A DNA stretch of 41,027 nt, from positions 1 through 41,027 of the forward strand of contig NZ_JANXSO010000030.1 in the NCBI RefSeq assembly GCF_025352645.1, in the 5' to 3' direction. The position numbers and the translations under genes were made by a program. The notes under the pieces were generated by a model. That model worked only from the letters and a program-made list of their open reading frames with translations. It ran no database searches and was not told the DNA's origin. Positions 33,238 to 41,027 of the stretch are shown here, piece by piece (within the stretch, counting starts at the first letter, position 1; every line of letters starts with the position of its first letter). Source of the stretch: Iodobacter sp. (GTDB lineage: Bacteria > Pseudomonadota > Gammaproteobacteria > Burkholderiales > Chitinibacteraceae).

Positions 33238-35061
33238 TTAATACGCCTTACCACTCGTTACTTTCTCTGCTTTGATTTTCCACTGCCCGCCTTGTTTCAC
33301 CATCTCTAAAGTCTTTTGCACTACATCGGTGTAGTCTTTTGACTTATAACTTTGGCTAAAGCTGGCTTCAGCTTGTGTTTCATTCAACTGCTTCAGCTTC
33401 ATATTGCTCAGCGTAATGGTTAAATCACCTTGCTTGCCCACGCGAGTGCGACGGAATGCTTTCCATTTATCCACGCTCATGCCATTGCTTGGCACAAAAC
33501 TATCCGCATAAAAAGCGAGGTAATCATCCGTACGTTTTTCTGCCCACGCTTTGGACCATTTGTCGGCTAGATCCATACCAAATTGTGCAAGTTCTTTGCT
33601 CACTGGCGCGTCTTTAGCTGCTTCTGGGGCCGTGGCGACAGCTGCTGGGGCAAGTGAAGGACGATTTGCCATTGCGGCATCGCGATCCATCACGTATTCC
33701 TTCGGCATTTCAGCGCTACAACGAACACGCTCATCATCGAGCTGATTATCGTCCAGCGCTTCAGGTGCGGCAGCTTCTAGAGGCGCCAGCTTGAGTGCAG
33801 CCAACAATTGATGCGTTTGAGTTAAAATACCCGCTTCTGAGGTTTTTAAATCATAAACCGCATTTACAACTGAGCGCTTAGCAGTAAACAGCTCGTTTTC
33901 TGTATCCAACAAATCTAATAGCGTGCGCTGGCCGATATCAAACTGCTTGCGATAAGCATCGCGTGATTTCTCTGTAGAAAGTTGGTGCTGATCGAGAAAT
34001 TTCATTTGCTCATTCAAGCGACGAACATCATTCCACGCAATCTGCGTAGTTTGGCGAATATCACGGCATGTTTTATCACGTAATTCGTAGGCCGTATTCA
34101 GCTTTTCAACTGCACCGCGAGTACGTGCACTGTCGCGCCCGCCGCTAAATAAGTTGTAATTTAAATTAAGCTGGATAGTACGATCTTGAAAAGTACCGCT
34201 AATGCCATCGCGATCACGATCTAAAGCTTGTTTTGCAACCAGCTCTAGCTTGGGGTAATTATTTGCTTTACGTGTTTCGGCATCGCTACGCGCTGAGCGA
34301 ATATTGGATACTGCTGCCAAAAAGCCAGGGTTTTGCTTTAAAGCGGTAGCTAATGCAATATCCCCTGCTTTTGGTAATGCCGCCCGCAAATCTTGTGATG
34401 GTGCTAAAGCTGCGGCTGGTGCCTCGCCAACAATACGTTGAAAACGTGCAGAAACATCGTGCAAATTAGATAGGTCGGTGAGCCAATTAGATTCAGCTAA
34501 AGCTAAGCGGCCAGAGGCTTGTTCTAAATCAACTCGGCGGCCTACTCCGGCTTTAACCCGCTCCTCAATTTGCCCTAAAATTTCTTTATGCAAAGCAAAA
34601 TTGTCTTGAGCCAAAGCCACCAATTCACGGTAACGCAGCACATCTTGATAAGCACGTACAGTTTCAAATGCAATTTGATCAGAAGAAGCAAGTAACTCGT
34701 AATAACGGGTTAGCCTTGCATAACCTAAACGCTGGACTTCATTGCTCGTTGCAAAACCATCAAACAACATTTGGCGTAAAGTCAGTGAAGCGCCTGGATG
34801 ATTAAACCCACCGGTGTCGCCGCTTGGCCGTTTTTCCCACTCACGCCCCGCAAAAGCCTGAAAATCAAGCTGGGGCATATAGCCACCACGCGCAGCCGAT
34901 ACATCTTCAACGGATGCTTTAAATTCAAACCAGCGTGCGCGTAATTCAGGATTATTGCTAATGGCCCGCTCTGCCGCTTCTTGCAAAGAAGCAGGGGCAG
35001 CAGCTTGTGCGCCAATACTGCACAATGCCAAGGCAACAGCCAAGCATAACTTTTTTTTCAT
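33238..35061 (-). CDS. TolC/LapE-type outer membrane efflux protein with C-terminal NTF2-like domain
   Basis: 607 residues from the ATG at 35061; an in-frame start 22 codons upstream would bury the signal peptide MKKKLCLAVALALCSIGAQA. Residues 25-440 form two OEP repeats typical of TolC, e.g. RQMLFDGFATSNEVQRLGYARLTRYYEL, GVGRRVDLEQASGRLALAESNWL, NYNLFSGGRDSARTRGAVEKLNTAYELRD, FDIGQRTLLDLLDTENELF. Residues about 490-607 add an NTF2-like/Cds6-C-type domain: DKWSKAWAEKRTDDYLAFYADSF, VDKWKAFRRTRVG, ASFSQSYKSKDYTDVVQKTLEM, GGQWKIKAEKV. It probably is the outer-membrane pore for export of the adjacent RTX adhesin. The gene is divergent from lapG. Confidence 0.9.
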   Translation of the reverse strand: MKKKLCLAVALALCSIGAQAAAPASLQEAAERAISNNPELRARWFEFKASVEDVSAARGGYMPQLDFQAFAGREWEKRPSGDTGGFNHPGASLTLRQMLFDGFATSNEVQRLGYARLTRYYELLASSDQIAFETVRAYQDVLRYRELVALAQDNFALHKEILGQIEERVKAGVGRRVDLEQASGRLALAESNWLTDLSNLHDVSARFQRIVGEAPAAALAPSQDLRAALPKAGDIALATALKQNPGFLAAVSNIRSARSDAETRKANNYPKLELVAKQALDRDRDGISGTFQDRTIQLNLNYNLFSGGRDSARTRGAVEKLNTAYELRDKTCRDIRQTTQIAWNDVRRLNEQMKFLDQHQLSTEKSRDAYRKQFDIGQRTLLDLLDTENELFTAKRSVVNAVYDLKTSEAGILTQTHQLLAALKLAPLEAAAPEALDDNQLDDERVRCSAEMPKEYVMDRDAAMANRPSLAPAAVATAPEAAKDAPVSKELAQFGMDLADKWSKAWAEKRTDDYLAFYADSFVPSNGMSVDKWKAFRRTRVGKQGDLTITLSNMKLKQLNETQAEASFSQSYKSKDYTDVVQKTLEMVKQGGQWKIKAEKVTSGKAY

Positions 35062-35252
35062 CTTTTTAATCCCGTGTGGTTCGCAAGTACAATTATTTTG
35101 ATGTGCTCGCCATGATGGCCAAGCCATTGTTTTGTGTTGCCAAAATTATAGAGTAGTCACTTTCTTTCGGCTAGCTGCGTTTATAATTGTAAGTTGGACA
35201 ATTAGGTTTAATTAAACCAATATAAAGACAGTTACTTAAAAATTATAGACCC

Positions 35253-35936
35253 ATGCTCCAACGCCCCCTATCTTACTTACAAAAAATAACAATTTGGCTT
35301 TTAATCGCCACATCACTGGCCTTGCACGCGGCAGCAGGCTTAGATTTTGATCGTTTACAAAAATCATTAGTACAGCGCTGGGGGCAAACACCTGTTCGCT
35401 TATTTAGCGACTGGCAAACATTAATTAATGAGGCCCGTAACGTAACTGAAACCGACAAACTAAAACGAATTAATGATTTTTTTAATCGTAGAATTCAATT
35501 TGGCGATGACCAAACTATCTGGAATGCACCTGATTATTGGGCAACCCCACTTGAAACCATAGGCAAAGGTGCTGGAGATTGCGAGGATTTTGCCATTATT
35601 AAATATTTCAGTTTAAAAGAACTAGGTGTAGCAAAAGAGAAACTGCGTTTAACCTACGTTAAAGCTAAAATTGGCGGTGCCTCCAGTAATATTAGCCAAG
35701 CTCATATGGTTTTAACTTATTACCCCAGTGCTGACGCAGAACCATTAGTATTGGATAATTTACTTAATGATATTCGCCCTGCTTCACGCCGCCCTGATTT
35801 AACTCCTGTATTCAGTTTTAATAGTGATGGAATTTTTACTGGCGCAAGCGCACAACCATCAGGACCCGTCGATAAATTATCTCGCTGGAAAGATCTTATT
35901 TCAAAAATGAAAGCAGAAGGTTACGAGGCTGATTAA
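35253..35936 (+). CDS. lapG: LapG-type periplasmic transglutaminase-like cysteine protease
   Basis: 227 residues. After a hydrophobic N-terminal export segment (IWLLIATSLALHAAAG) comes the BTLCP domain. The catalytic triad is Cys110 in GAGDCEDFAIIKY, His151 in SQAHMVL and Asp168 in LVLDN. LapG cleaves the N-terminal region of the LapA adhesin at a di-Ala site, releasing cells from surfaces, unless LapD holds it at high c-di-GMP; calcium is needed for activity. The cleavage target lies outside this window. It is 92 bp upstream of lapD, probably in the same operon. Confidence 0.95.
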   Translation: MLQRPLSYLQKITIWLLIATSLALHAAAGLDFDRLQKSLVQRWGQTPVRLFSDWQTLINEARNVTETDKLKRINDFFNRRIQFGDDQTIWNAPDYWATPLETIGKGAGDCEDFAIIKYFSLKELGVAKEKLRLTYVKAKIGGASSNISQAHMVLTYYPSADAEPLVLDNLLNDIRPASRRPDLTPVFSFNSDGIFTGASAQPSGPVDKLSRWKDLISKMKAEGYEAD

Positions 35937-36028
35937 TTCTCTATACAGTGTGTTTAACATCACAATCATTTATATCAATAGGGCATTGAAATGCGGAAAC
36001 GAATGCCCAGCTCTGCCAAGGAAATACC

Positions 36029-37951
36029 ATGTCACTCTTTCGCCAGCTTTGGATGATGATTATTTTGGCCACCTTAGTGGCCTTTGCCGGCAGCTTTATC
36101 GTCAGCGTGTATACAGCACGTGGATATTTAGAGCAGCAGCTGTTTACGCAAAGTAATGACAATGCCTCGTCTTTAGCGCTATCTATGTCGCAACAAAGTA
36201 AAGACCCCGCCACAATAGAGCTAAATGTCGCAGCCCTGTTTGATACCGGCCACTTTGAGTTAATTCGTTTTAGCGATAATCATGGCAAATCAATTGTTGA
36301 GCGCACAAATAACGATAAAGCCGATGGGGTACCTAACTGGTTTGTTAAAACCTTCCCCTTACAAATTGCCTTTGGTAAAGCACAGGTTAGTGATGGCTGG
36401 AAGCAGGCGGGCACCGTCACCGTTGTTGCTCATTCACGCTTTGCTTATCAGGCACTTTGGGAAGGCGCAATAAGACTATTTATTTGGATTATTGGGGCTG
36501 GCTTAGTCTGTGGCGCAGGTTTACAAGTGCTGCTGAACTGGGTCAAAAAACCAATCACGCAAATGGTTGAACAAGCCGAGGCGATTAGCGAGCGACGTTT
36601 TATTACGATTCCAGAGCCACGTTATAAAGAATTAAAAAGCGTCGTCAATGCCATGAACACGATGGTTAGCCGTGTCAAAACCATGTTTTCTGAACAGGCG
36701 GCACGCATCGACGCCCTGCGCAGCGAAGCCAATCGAGATACGCTCACTCAACTGCCTAACCGTAGCTTTTTTATGGGGCGTTTATCACAAACCTTAGAAG
36801 ACGATGAAGCAGCCCCCAGCGGCATTTTGCTCATTATGCGTTTACATGACTTAGCGGGAGTCAATCGCCGCCTCGGGCGAGAGCGTGCCGATCAATTTCT
36901 GCAAATGGCAGCAGGCCGGCTTGCCTCTCTCACGGGGCAAGAGCCCGATTGGTTGGTGGCCCGTTTAAATGGTGCGGACTTTGCCTTACTCGCCCCCGGC
37001 CTAGATCGCCAACAAGGCTTAGATTTAGCCAAGAATTTACATCAGGGCTTAGCTGAGCTACGCCAACATGAGCTAACTGATGCCGATGATTTAGCCGCCA
37101 TCGGCATTGCTACATATCAACATAATGACAGCATTAGCCAGCTACTAGCAGGGACAGACCAAGCACTCGCTCAAGCAGAAAGCAATGGGGCCAATGGTAC
37201 AGGCCACGTCAGCAGTGCCAGCGCTACCCAAGCCTTACCAGCCCAAGACTGGCAGCCCCTATTACAAAAAGCATTTAAAAACCATTGCTTTGAATTGGCA
37301 TCTTTCCCCGCACTATTGGTTGATGGTCAGCCTTTACATCGCGAGCTGCTGCTGCGCTTACGCCATCCAGAAACGAAGGAGCTGCTCACTGCTGGCACTT
37401 TCATGCCATTTATTAGCCGCTTAGGCTTGAGCAATACCCTAGACTTAGAATCCGTTCAGCTAGCTTGCGCTGAGCTTAAATTACACGATGCGCAGCTTGC
37501 AATTAACCTAGAAGCTAAATCTATTGCGGATGAGCAATTTATTGAAGATTTACTGCTTATCTTACAGCAACATAAAAATGCAACCCATCGTCTGTGGTTT
37601 GAAGTCAATGAATTTGGCTTTAGAGATGAGATCACTGCATTAGCCAATTTTGCCCAAAAAGTGCGCCCTTTAGGCTGCAAAGTTGGGATTAAACACTTTG
37701 GCCGTCATTTTGGTAGCATCCCTCAACTTTACGAATTGCAACTTGATTACTTAAAAATTGACGGTAGCTTTATTCAAGCCATTGACCAACATCCAGGCAA
37801 TCAAAACTTGGTAAAAGCCATCATCGGGATTGCCTCTGGCCATGATATTTTAACCATCGCTGAGCGGGTACAAACACAAAGTGAATGGGATATGCTTAAA
37901 ACATTAGGCATTAATGGCTTAAGCGGCCCTGTTGCCAGCAAGGCAAAGTAA
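36029..37951 (+). CDS. lapD: LapD-type inner-membrane c-di-GMP receptor (degenerate GGDEF and EAL)
   Basis: 640 residues. A first membrane helix (residues 6-27), a LapD/MoxY-type periplasmic output domain to about 145, a second helix (LFIWIIGAGLVCGAGLQVLL), a HAMP linker (KKPITQMVEQAEAISERR), then GGDEF and EAL modules. The cyclase active motif reads NGADF (about residue 313) and the phosphodiesterase motif ELL (LHRELLLRL, about 437); KHFG replaces DDFG, so both are enzymatically dead while LKIDGSF is kept. In Pseudomonas, c-di-GMP bound to the EAL domain makes the periplasmic domain trap LapG. AAGGA precedes the ATG. Confidence 0.94.
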   Translation: MSLFRQLWMMIILATLVAFAGSFIVSVYTARGYLEQQLFTQSNDNASSLALSMSQQSKDPATIELNVAALFDTGHFELIRFSDNHGKSIVERTNNDKADGVPNWFVKTFPLQIAFGKAQVSDGWKQAGTVTVVAHSRFAYQALWEGAIRLFIWIIGAGLVCGAGLQVLLNWVKKPITQMVEQAEAISERRFITIPEPRYKELKSVVNAMNTMVSRVKTMFSEQAARIDALRSEANRDTLTQLPNRSFFMGRLSQTLEDDEAAPSGILLIMRLHDLAGVNRRLGRERADQFLQMAAGRLASLTGQEPDWLVARLNGADFALLAPGLDRQQGLDLAKNLHQGLAELRQHELTDADDLAAIGIATYQHNDSISQLLAGTDQALAQAESNGANGTGHVSSASATQALPAQDWQPLLQKAFKNHCFELASFPALLVDGQPLHRELLLRLRHPETKELLTAGTFMPFISRLGLSNTLDLESVQLACAELKLHDAQLAINLEAKSIADEQFIEDLLLILQQHKNATHRLWFEVNEFGFRDEITALANFAQKVRPLGCKVGIKHFGRHFGSIPQLYELQLDYLKIDGSFIQAIDQHPGNQNLVKAIIGIASGHDILTIAERVQTQSEWDMLKTLGINGLSGPVASKAK

Positions 37952-38000
37952 CAGGCCTGCATACAAATTTGAATGCCCCTAACTTGAGCAGTGATGTAAT

Positions 38001-38030
38001 AAAAAAACGGCCAGTTTGCACTGGCCGTTT
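38001..38030. terminator. bidirectional terminator between lapD and the adhesin gene
   Basis: AAACGGCCAG (38005-38014) and CTGGCCGTTT (38021-38030) form a perfect 10-bp stem with loop TTTGCA, flanked by A7 on the left and TTTTA on the right. It serves both convergent genes. Confidence 0.9.
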
Positions 38031-38048
38031 TACTTGAGCATTAACTTC

Positions 38049-41027
38049 TTAATCAGTAACCAACTTACCCTTATTCAGCAGGTCTTGGATAATTGCTGAG
38101 TCTGCTAGGCTGCCATTACTGGTTAGATCAACGCCTGATAACACGATGCGTTGATCATCACTATTTGCATTAAACACCCCTGTAAAGCTACCGGCACTAC
38201 TGACATGGAGAATGGTATCAGTGCCTGATTTTTCGAAGTGCAAATATTGAGTTAGATTGCCCGAACCTACAGTGTGGTTTTCTGATTGCAATAAATCCCG
38301 CAAATCAAGACGATCACCACCGGCGTTATAGCTTGCACTATTAAAATCGGTAATCTTATCAATATCAGGCGTACCAACCAGCCCTTTATCCGCCAAAGCC
38401 CAGCGGAAGGTATCGGCGCCCAAACCACCCGTTAAGGTGTCACTCCCCGCACCCCCTTCAATACGGTCTGCCCCTGCCCCCGCATTGATCACATCTTGGC
38501 CTGCACCACCATGAATAATATCGCGCCCCGCAGAGCCGGTAATCGTATCAGATAGATTTGTACCCGTTACTTCTTGCCCACTACGTACAAGGTAATGCCC
38601 ATTACTACTTGGATTTTCAATAATATCTTGCAGCTCAGTGAGCACTGGGGCTTGTGTGCCATGGAACAGGGCCATGTCATTAATCCCTAGGGTGACATAG
38701 GCACTATCAGCCGCGCCTGTTGGCTTAAATTCTACTTGCAAAGCTGCATTGCCTCCCTGCTCCCAATACAGCACTTCTAAATTATGCATTCCTTCGCTAA
38801 TCACCACGCCGGTTTGAACACGGAAGGTTGGTGGTTGATTAGCATTGTATTCAAACACCGATTGCCCATCGATTGCGATACGATAACCATCATCTGCTAA
38901 CACACGAATATCGTAAGTACCTGCAGCAAAGTAGGCCCCACCCACCATCCGCATAATTGAGTCCGTGGTATTACCAAAAGTGCTGGTTGCGGCTAATCCA
39001 GCGGTATCTGCTCCTGCATTATTAGCCCCCAGAAAGTTATACAAATTACCAGCAGTAATCGCAGAGCCTGCAGTGACCGCGTTATTAGTCCCTAAATTCC
39101 CAGTAACCGTTGGAGTAAGACCGTATTTAATCGCATCAGCAATAAAGGTGGCATCACTGGCCGCCGCACTGGCTTCAAGCTGCGTACCCACAATATTACT
39201 ACCTTGACGGCCATTAATCACCGATGTGATATCACTGATATTGTCGAGGTTTCCAACGGTGTTATCTTGGCTTTGCACGTTATAAATCACGCCACCAGCC
39301 TTATCTGGATCGTTGTTATAGCCAAAAAACTCACCATGCAAACCACGGGCACTATCCGCAATCGCCGTTGTTGAAACGCTTAATTGCATGGTATTCCCTT
39401 GAGCCGGCGGAACAACATTGATTGTGAGATGGCTATTAGACTGATCTAAATCGCCGTCATTATCAATCAAGGTAAATGCAATATTTTCACTGCTACCAGA
39501 AGTTTTAATTACCGGTGGGGTATAGGCGTATTTGCCATCATCCATATCGATCGCAAATTGCCCACCCAAAATGGTATTCACTTTTAGCTGATGAGTCGCC
39601 GCATCAAAGAAATAAGCACCCGCCGCAGCCGTAGTAGTAATTGAATTACCTGCCACATTGAAGGTGTATTTCACACCATCCACGGTAATGTCATTCATAT
39701 GGCCACCATCGGCACCAAAGCCCGAGGCCACACCAGCAATCGTTCCAGTTAAATCACCTGCATTTGGAGCCACTACCGTATCCCTTAGGATGGGCGGCAA
39801 TTGCGTCAAATCAGTCACAATGATGGCGTTAGCTTCTGAGCCTGATCCTGTTCCATTGTATGCAAGTGGATTCAAATTAACATCGGTTACCCCTGAGCCT
39901 AAGCCCAAAGCGAGTGAATTAATATGGTTAGCTTGCAAGAAAGCCGTCCAAACATGCTCTTCAGTTGCATCTAGCCCTAGCCCAGGATTAGGTGCGCCAT
40001 CAGAGAAGAAATAGCCAATATTTTGCCCGCCAACAATCTTGCCTGCATCTGCAAAGTGAGTTGTCACTTGGCCAACAGCAGCATCATAATTTGTCCCACC
40101 ATCACTAATAAGCCCAGCTAAAACAGCTTTAGCTTCACTAACTGACATCCATGTTTGCCCGCCACTTTGCTGAGTGACAGAGGAGGAGCTAAACGTAACC
40201 AGCATTACTTTAACGTCACCCAAAATATCGTAATCGTCGATTAATTTAGCAATCGCCTCCTTAGCAACCTGCAGCCTTGTTTTGCCAGTGATCCCACTTG
40301 GGTCCCCCATACTGCCGGAAATATCAAGCGTCAGAACCAAATTGCTATCCACATTTGGAATCTGCACATTAGCCGTTTGGCTATGCCCAATTGGAGCATC
40401 ATCTTCAACATTAACAGTTAGCGTGCCGGTTGAACTTAAAGCACCATCTGAGACTTTAACCCCCACATTAAATGACTTCACATCCTCAACACTATTAACC
40501 GGATGATCAATCGGCGCTTTCAAGGTGACAGTGTAATGCCCTGCATTATCAATACTAATGGTTGCAACAACAGGGCCACCCACACCAGCGGTGGCGGCTA
40601 AATCATGTGTTCCACTGCCACTCCATACCAAGGCATGCCCACCAGACGACAATGCCGTTGTTGGAGCAATCAAAGAGGTTGTTAAAACAGGGCTATCAGG
40701 ATCACTAATTGCAATCGTACCGGTGCTAACGGTACTGTCAGTAGTATCTGTGGGTGACCCTGTAGAGTCTTTAATCCCTCCAAGCAAGCCCTCTTCCGAA
40801 ACCGTAGCACTGGCGTTACCGATGACTGGGGCCTGATTAACATCGTTATCCAGAATTCCACCGGTTGCGGTCACACCACCAATCGTGAGCGGTACGGTTT
40901 CTGGGGAGATTTCAACCAGAGTGTCATCAACGGTTGGCAAGGTGACTGCAAAGCTGGTCACTCCGGCTGGCACGGTGATTTTGCCGGTAGCAGCATCATA
41001 GGTCACACCATTGCTAAAGGTGGCTGT
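38049..41027 (-). CDS. lapA: LapA-like RTX adhesin, C-terminal portion (N-terminus off the window)
   Basis: The frame is open to the right edge, giving 992 residues of the C-terminus. From the edge inward: a Calx-beta/Ig-like repeat end (about 40860-41027), a T1SS-143/VCBS-like domain (about 40420-40850), a vWFA domain with the MIDAS motif DISGSMG at about 40306-40330 and TNYDAAV further on (to 39780), a second T1SS-143-type domain, a PA14-like lectin domain (about 38690-39350, [12 protein letters not shown]), and RTX nonapeptides ([20 protein letters not shown], about 38430-38560). A type I secretion C-terminus ends in LVTD. The protein is exported through a TolC-type pore and held on the surface until LapG cleaves it. 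The retention module and cleavage site are outside the window. Confidence 0.9.
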   Translation of the reverse strand, partial: TATFSNGVTYDAATGKITVPAGVTSFAVTLPTVDDTLVEISPETVPLTIGGVTATGGILDNDVNQAPVIGNASATVSEEGLLGGIKDSTGSPTDTTDSTVSTGTIAISDPDSPVLTTSLIAPTTALSSGGHALVWSGSGTHDLAATAGVGGPVVATISIDNAGHYTVTLKAPIDHPVNSVEDVKSFNVGVKVSDGALSSTGTLTVNVEDDAPIGHSQTANVQIPNVDSNLVLTLDISGSMGDPSGITGKTRLQVAKEAIAKLIDDYDILGDVKVMLVTFSSSSVTQQSGGQTWMSVSEAKAVLAGLISDGGTNYDAAVGQVTTHFADAGKIVGGQNIGYFFSDGAPNPGLGLDATEEHVWTAFLQANHINSLALGLGSGVTDVNLNPLAYNGTGSGSEANAIIVTDLTQLPPILRDTVVAPNAGDLTGTIAGVASGFGADGGHMNDITVDGVKYTFNVAGNSITTTAAAGAYFFDAATHQLKVNTILGGQFAIDMDDGKYAYTPPVIKTSGSSENIAFTLIDNDGDLDQSNSHLTINVVPPAQGNTMQLSVSTTAIADSARGLHGEFFGYNNDPDKAGGVIYNVQSQDNTVGNLDNISDITSVINGRQGSNIVGTQLEASAAASDATFIADAIKYGLTPTVTGNLGTNNAVTAGSAITAGNLYNFLGANNAGADTAGLAATSTFGNTTDSIMRMVGGAYFAAGTYDIRVLADDGYRIAIDGQSVFEYNANQPPTFRVQTGVVISEGMHNLEVLYWEQGGNAALQVEFKPTGAADSAYVTLGINDMALFHGTQAPVLTELQDIIENPSSNGHYLVRSGQEVTGTNLSDTITGSAGRDIIHGGAGQDVINAGAGADRIEGGAGSDTLTGGLGADTFRWALADKGLVGTPDIDKITDFNSASYNAGGDRLDLRDLLQSENHTVGSGNLTQYLHFEKSGTDTILHVSSAGSFTGVFNANSDDQRIVLSGVDLTSNGSLADSAIIQDLLNKGKLVTD

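Noticed and set aside
1-41027. CRISPR arrays, tRNA or rRNA genes, prophage or insertion-sequence transposases
   Set aside because: No regularly spaced repeats, cloverleaf-like segments or transposase motifs were seen.

Overview
The window looks like a chromosomal segment of a chitin-degrading betaproteobacterium of the Neisseriales, most likely Chromobacteriaceae and Iodobacter-like. That placement rests on gene content and order: hisB-H-A-F-I-E followed by hinT and tatABC, a PglL-type O-oligosaccharyltransferase, a Moco gene block carrying ppiC next to moaA, and a Lap adhesin system. It is an inference, since no rRNA or tRNA gene was seen.

Layout. (1) 1-2546, + strand: the 3' end of a P-loop kinase gene, a small secreted TonB-C-like protein, and hisD. 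(2) 2547-14133: a block between hisD and hisB. It opens with a hairpin and a 150-bp imperfect palindrome, then a LuxR-type regulator (+). Next come minus-strand genes for chitin or amino-sugar use: a secreted protein with a chitin-binding module, a GH3 beta-N-acetylhexosaminidase, a CUT2 sugar ABC transporter (permease, double ATPase, binding protein) and an orphan CUT1-type binding protein. A TfoX N-domain protein (+) closes the block. (3) 14300-20954, + strand: hisB, hisH, hisA, hisF, hisI, hisE with three small unrelated genes between them, then hinT and tatABC. hisC and hisG are not present. (4) 20951-25014: pglL (+), then tlyA, a lysozyme-inhibitor-like gene and an rluF-like gene on the minus strand, then a sirB-family gene (+). 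(5) 25270-31565, minus strand: a near-complete molybdenum cofactor set (a mobA-moaC fusion, moaE, moaD, moeA, mobB, moaA) with a beta-carbonic anhydrase and a parvulin isomerase. (6) 31658-32982, minus strand: an ODP-type di-iron metallo-beta-lactamase-fold protein coupled to a short soluble chemoreceptor-tip protein. (7) 33238-41027: the Lap biofilm system, with a TolC/LapE protein carrying an extra NTF2-like tail, the LapG protease, the degenerate GGDEF/EAL receptor LapD, and the C-terminal third-kilodomain part of a giant RTX adhesin (LapA-like) running off the right edge.

How the genes work together. Region 2 reads as hydrolysis of chitin oligomers outside or in the periplasm, followed by uptake. 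Two of its promoters share helically phased TAGGTG motifs, which suggests one shared regulator. hisB carries a 19-bp palindrome in its coding sequence and a near-copy over its putative -10 box. Region 5 supplies Moco, probably for nitrate respiration encoded just outside the window, and the neighbouring ODP/chemoreceptor pair may sense oxygen. Region 7 is the c-di-GMP-controlled switch that holds or releases the surface adhesin: LapD sequesters LapG when c-di-GMP is high, and LapG cleaves the adhesin when it is low. Interspersed GGCGGGT-type inverted repeats occur in at least four intergenic regions.
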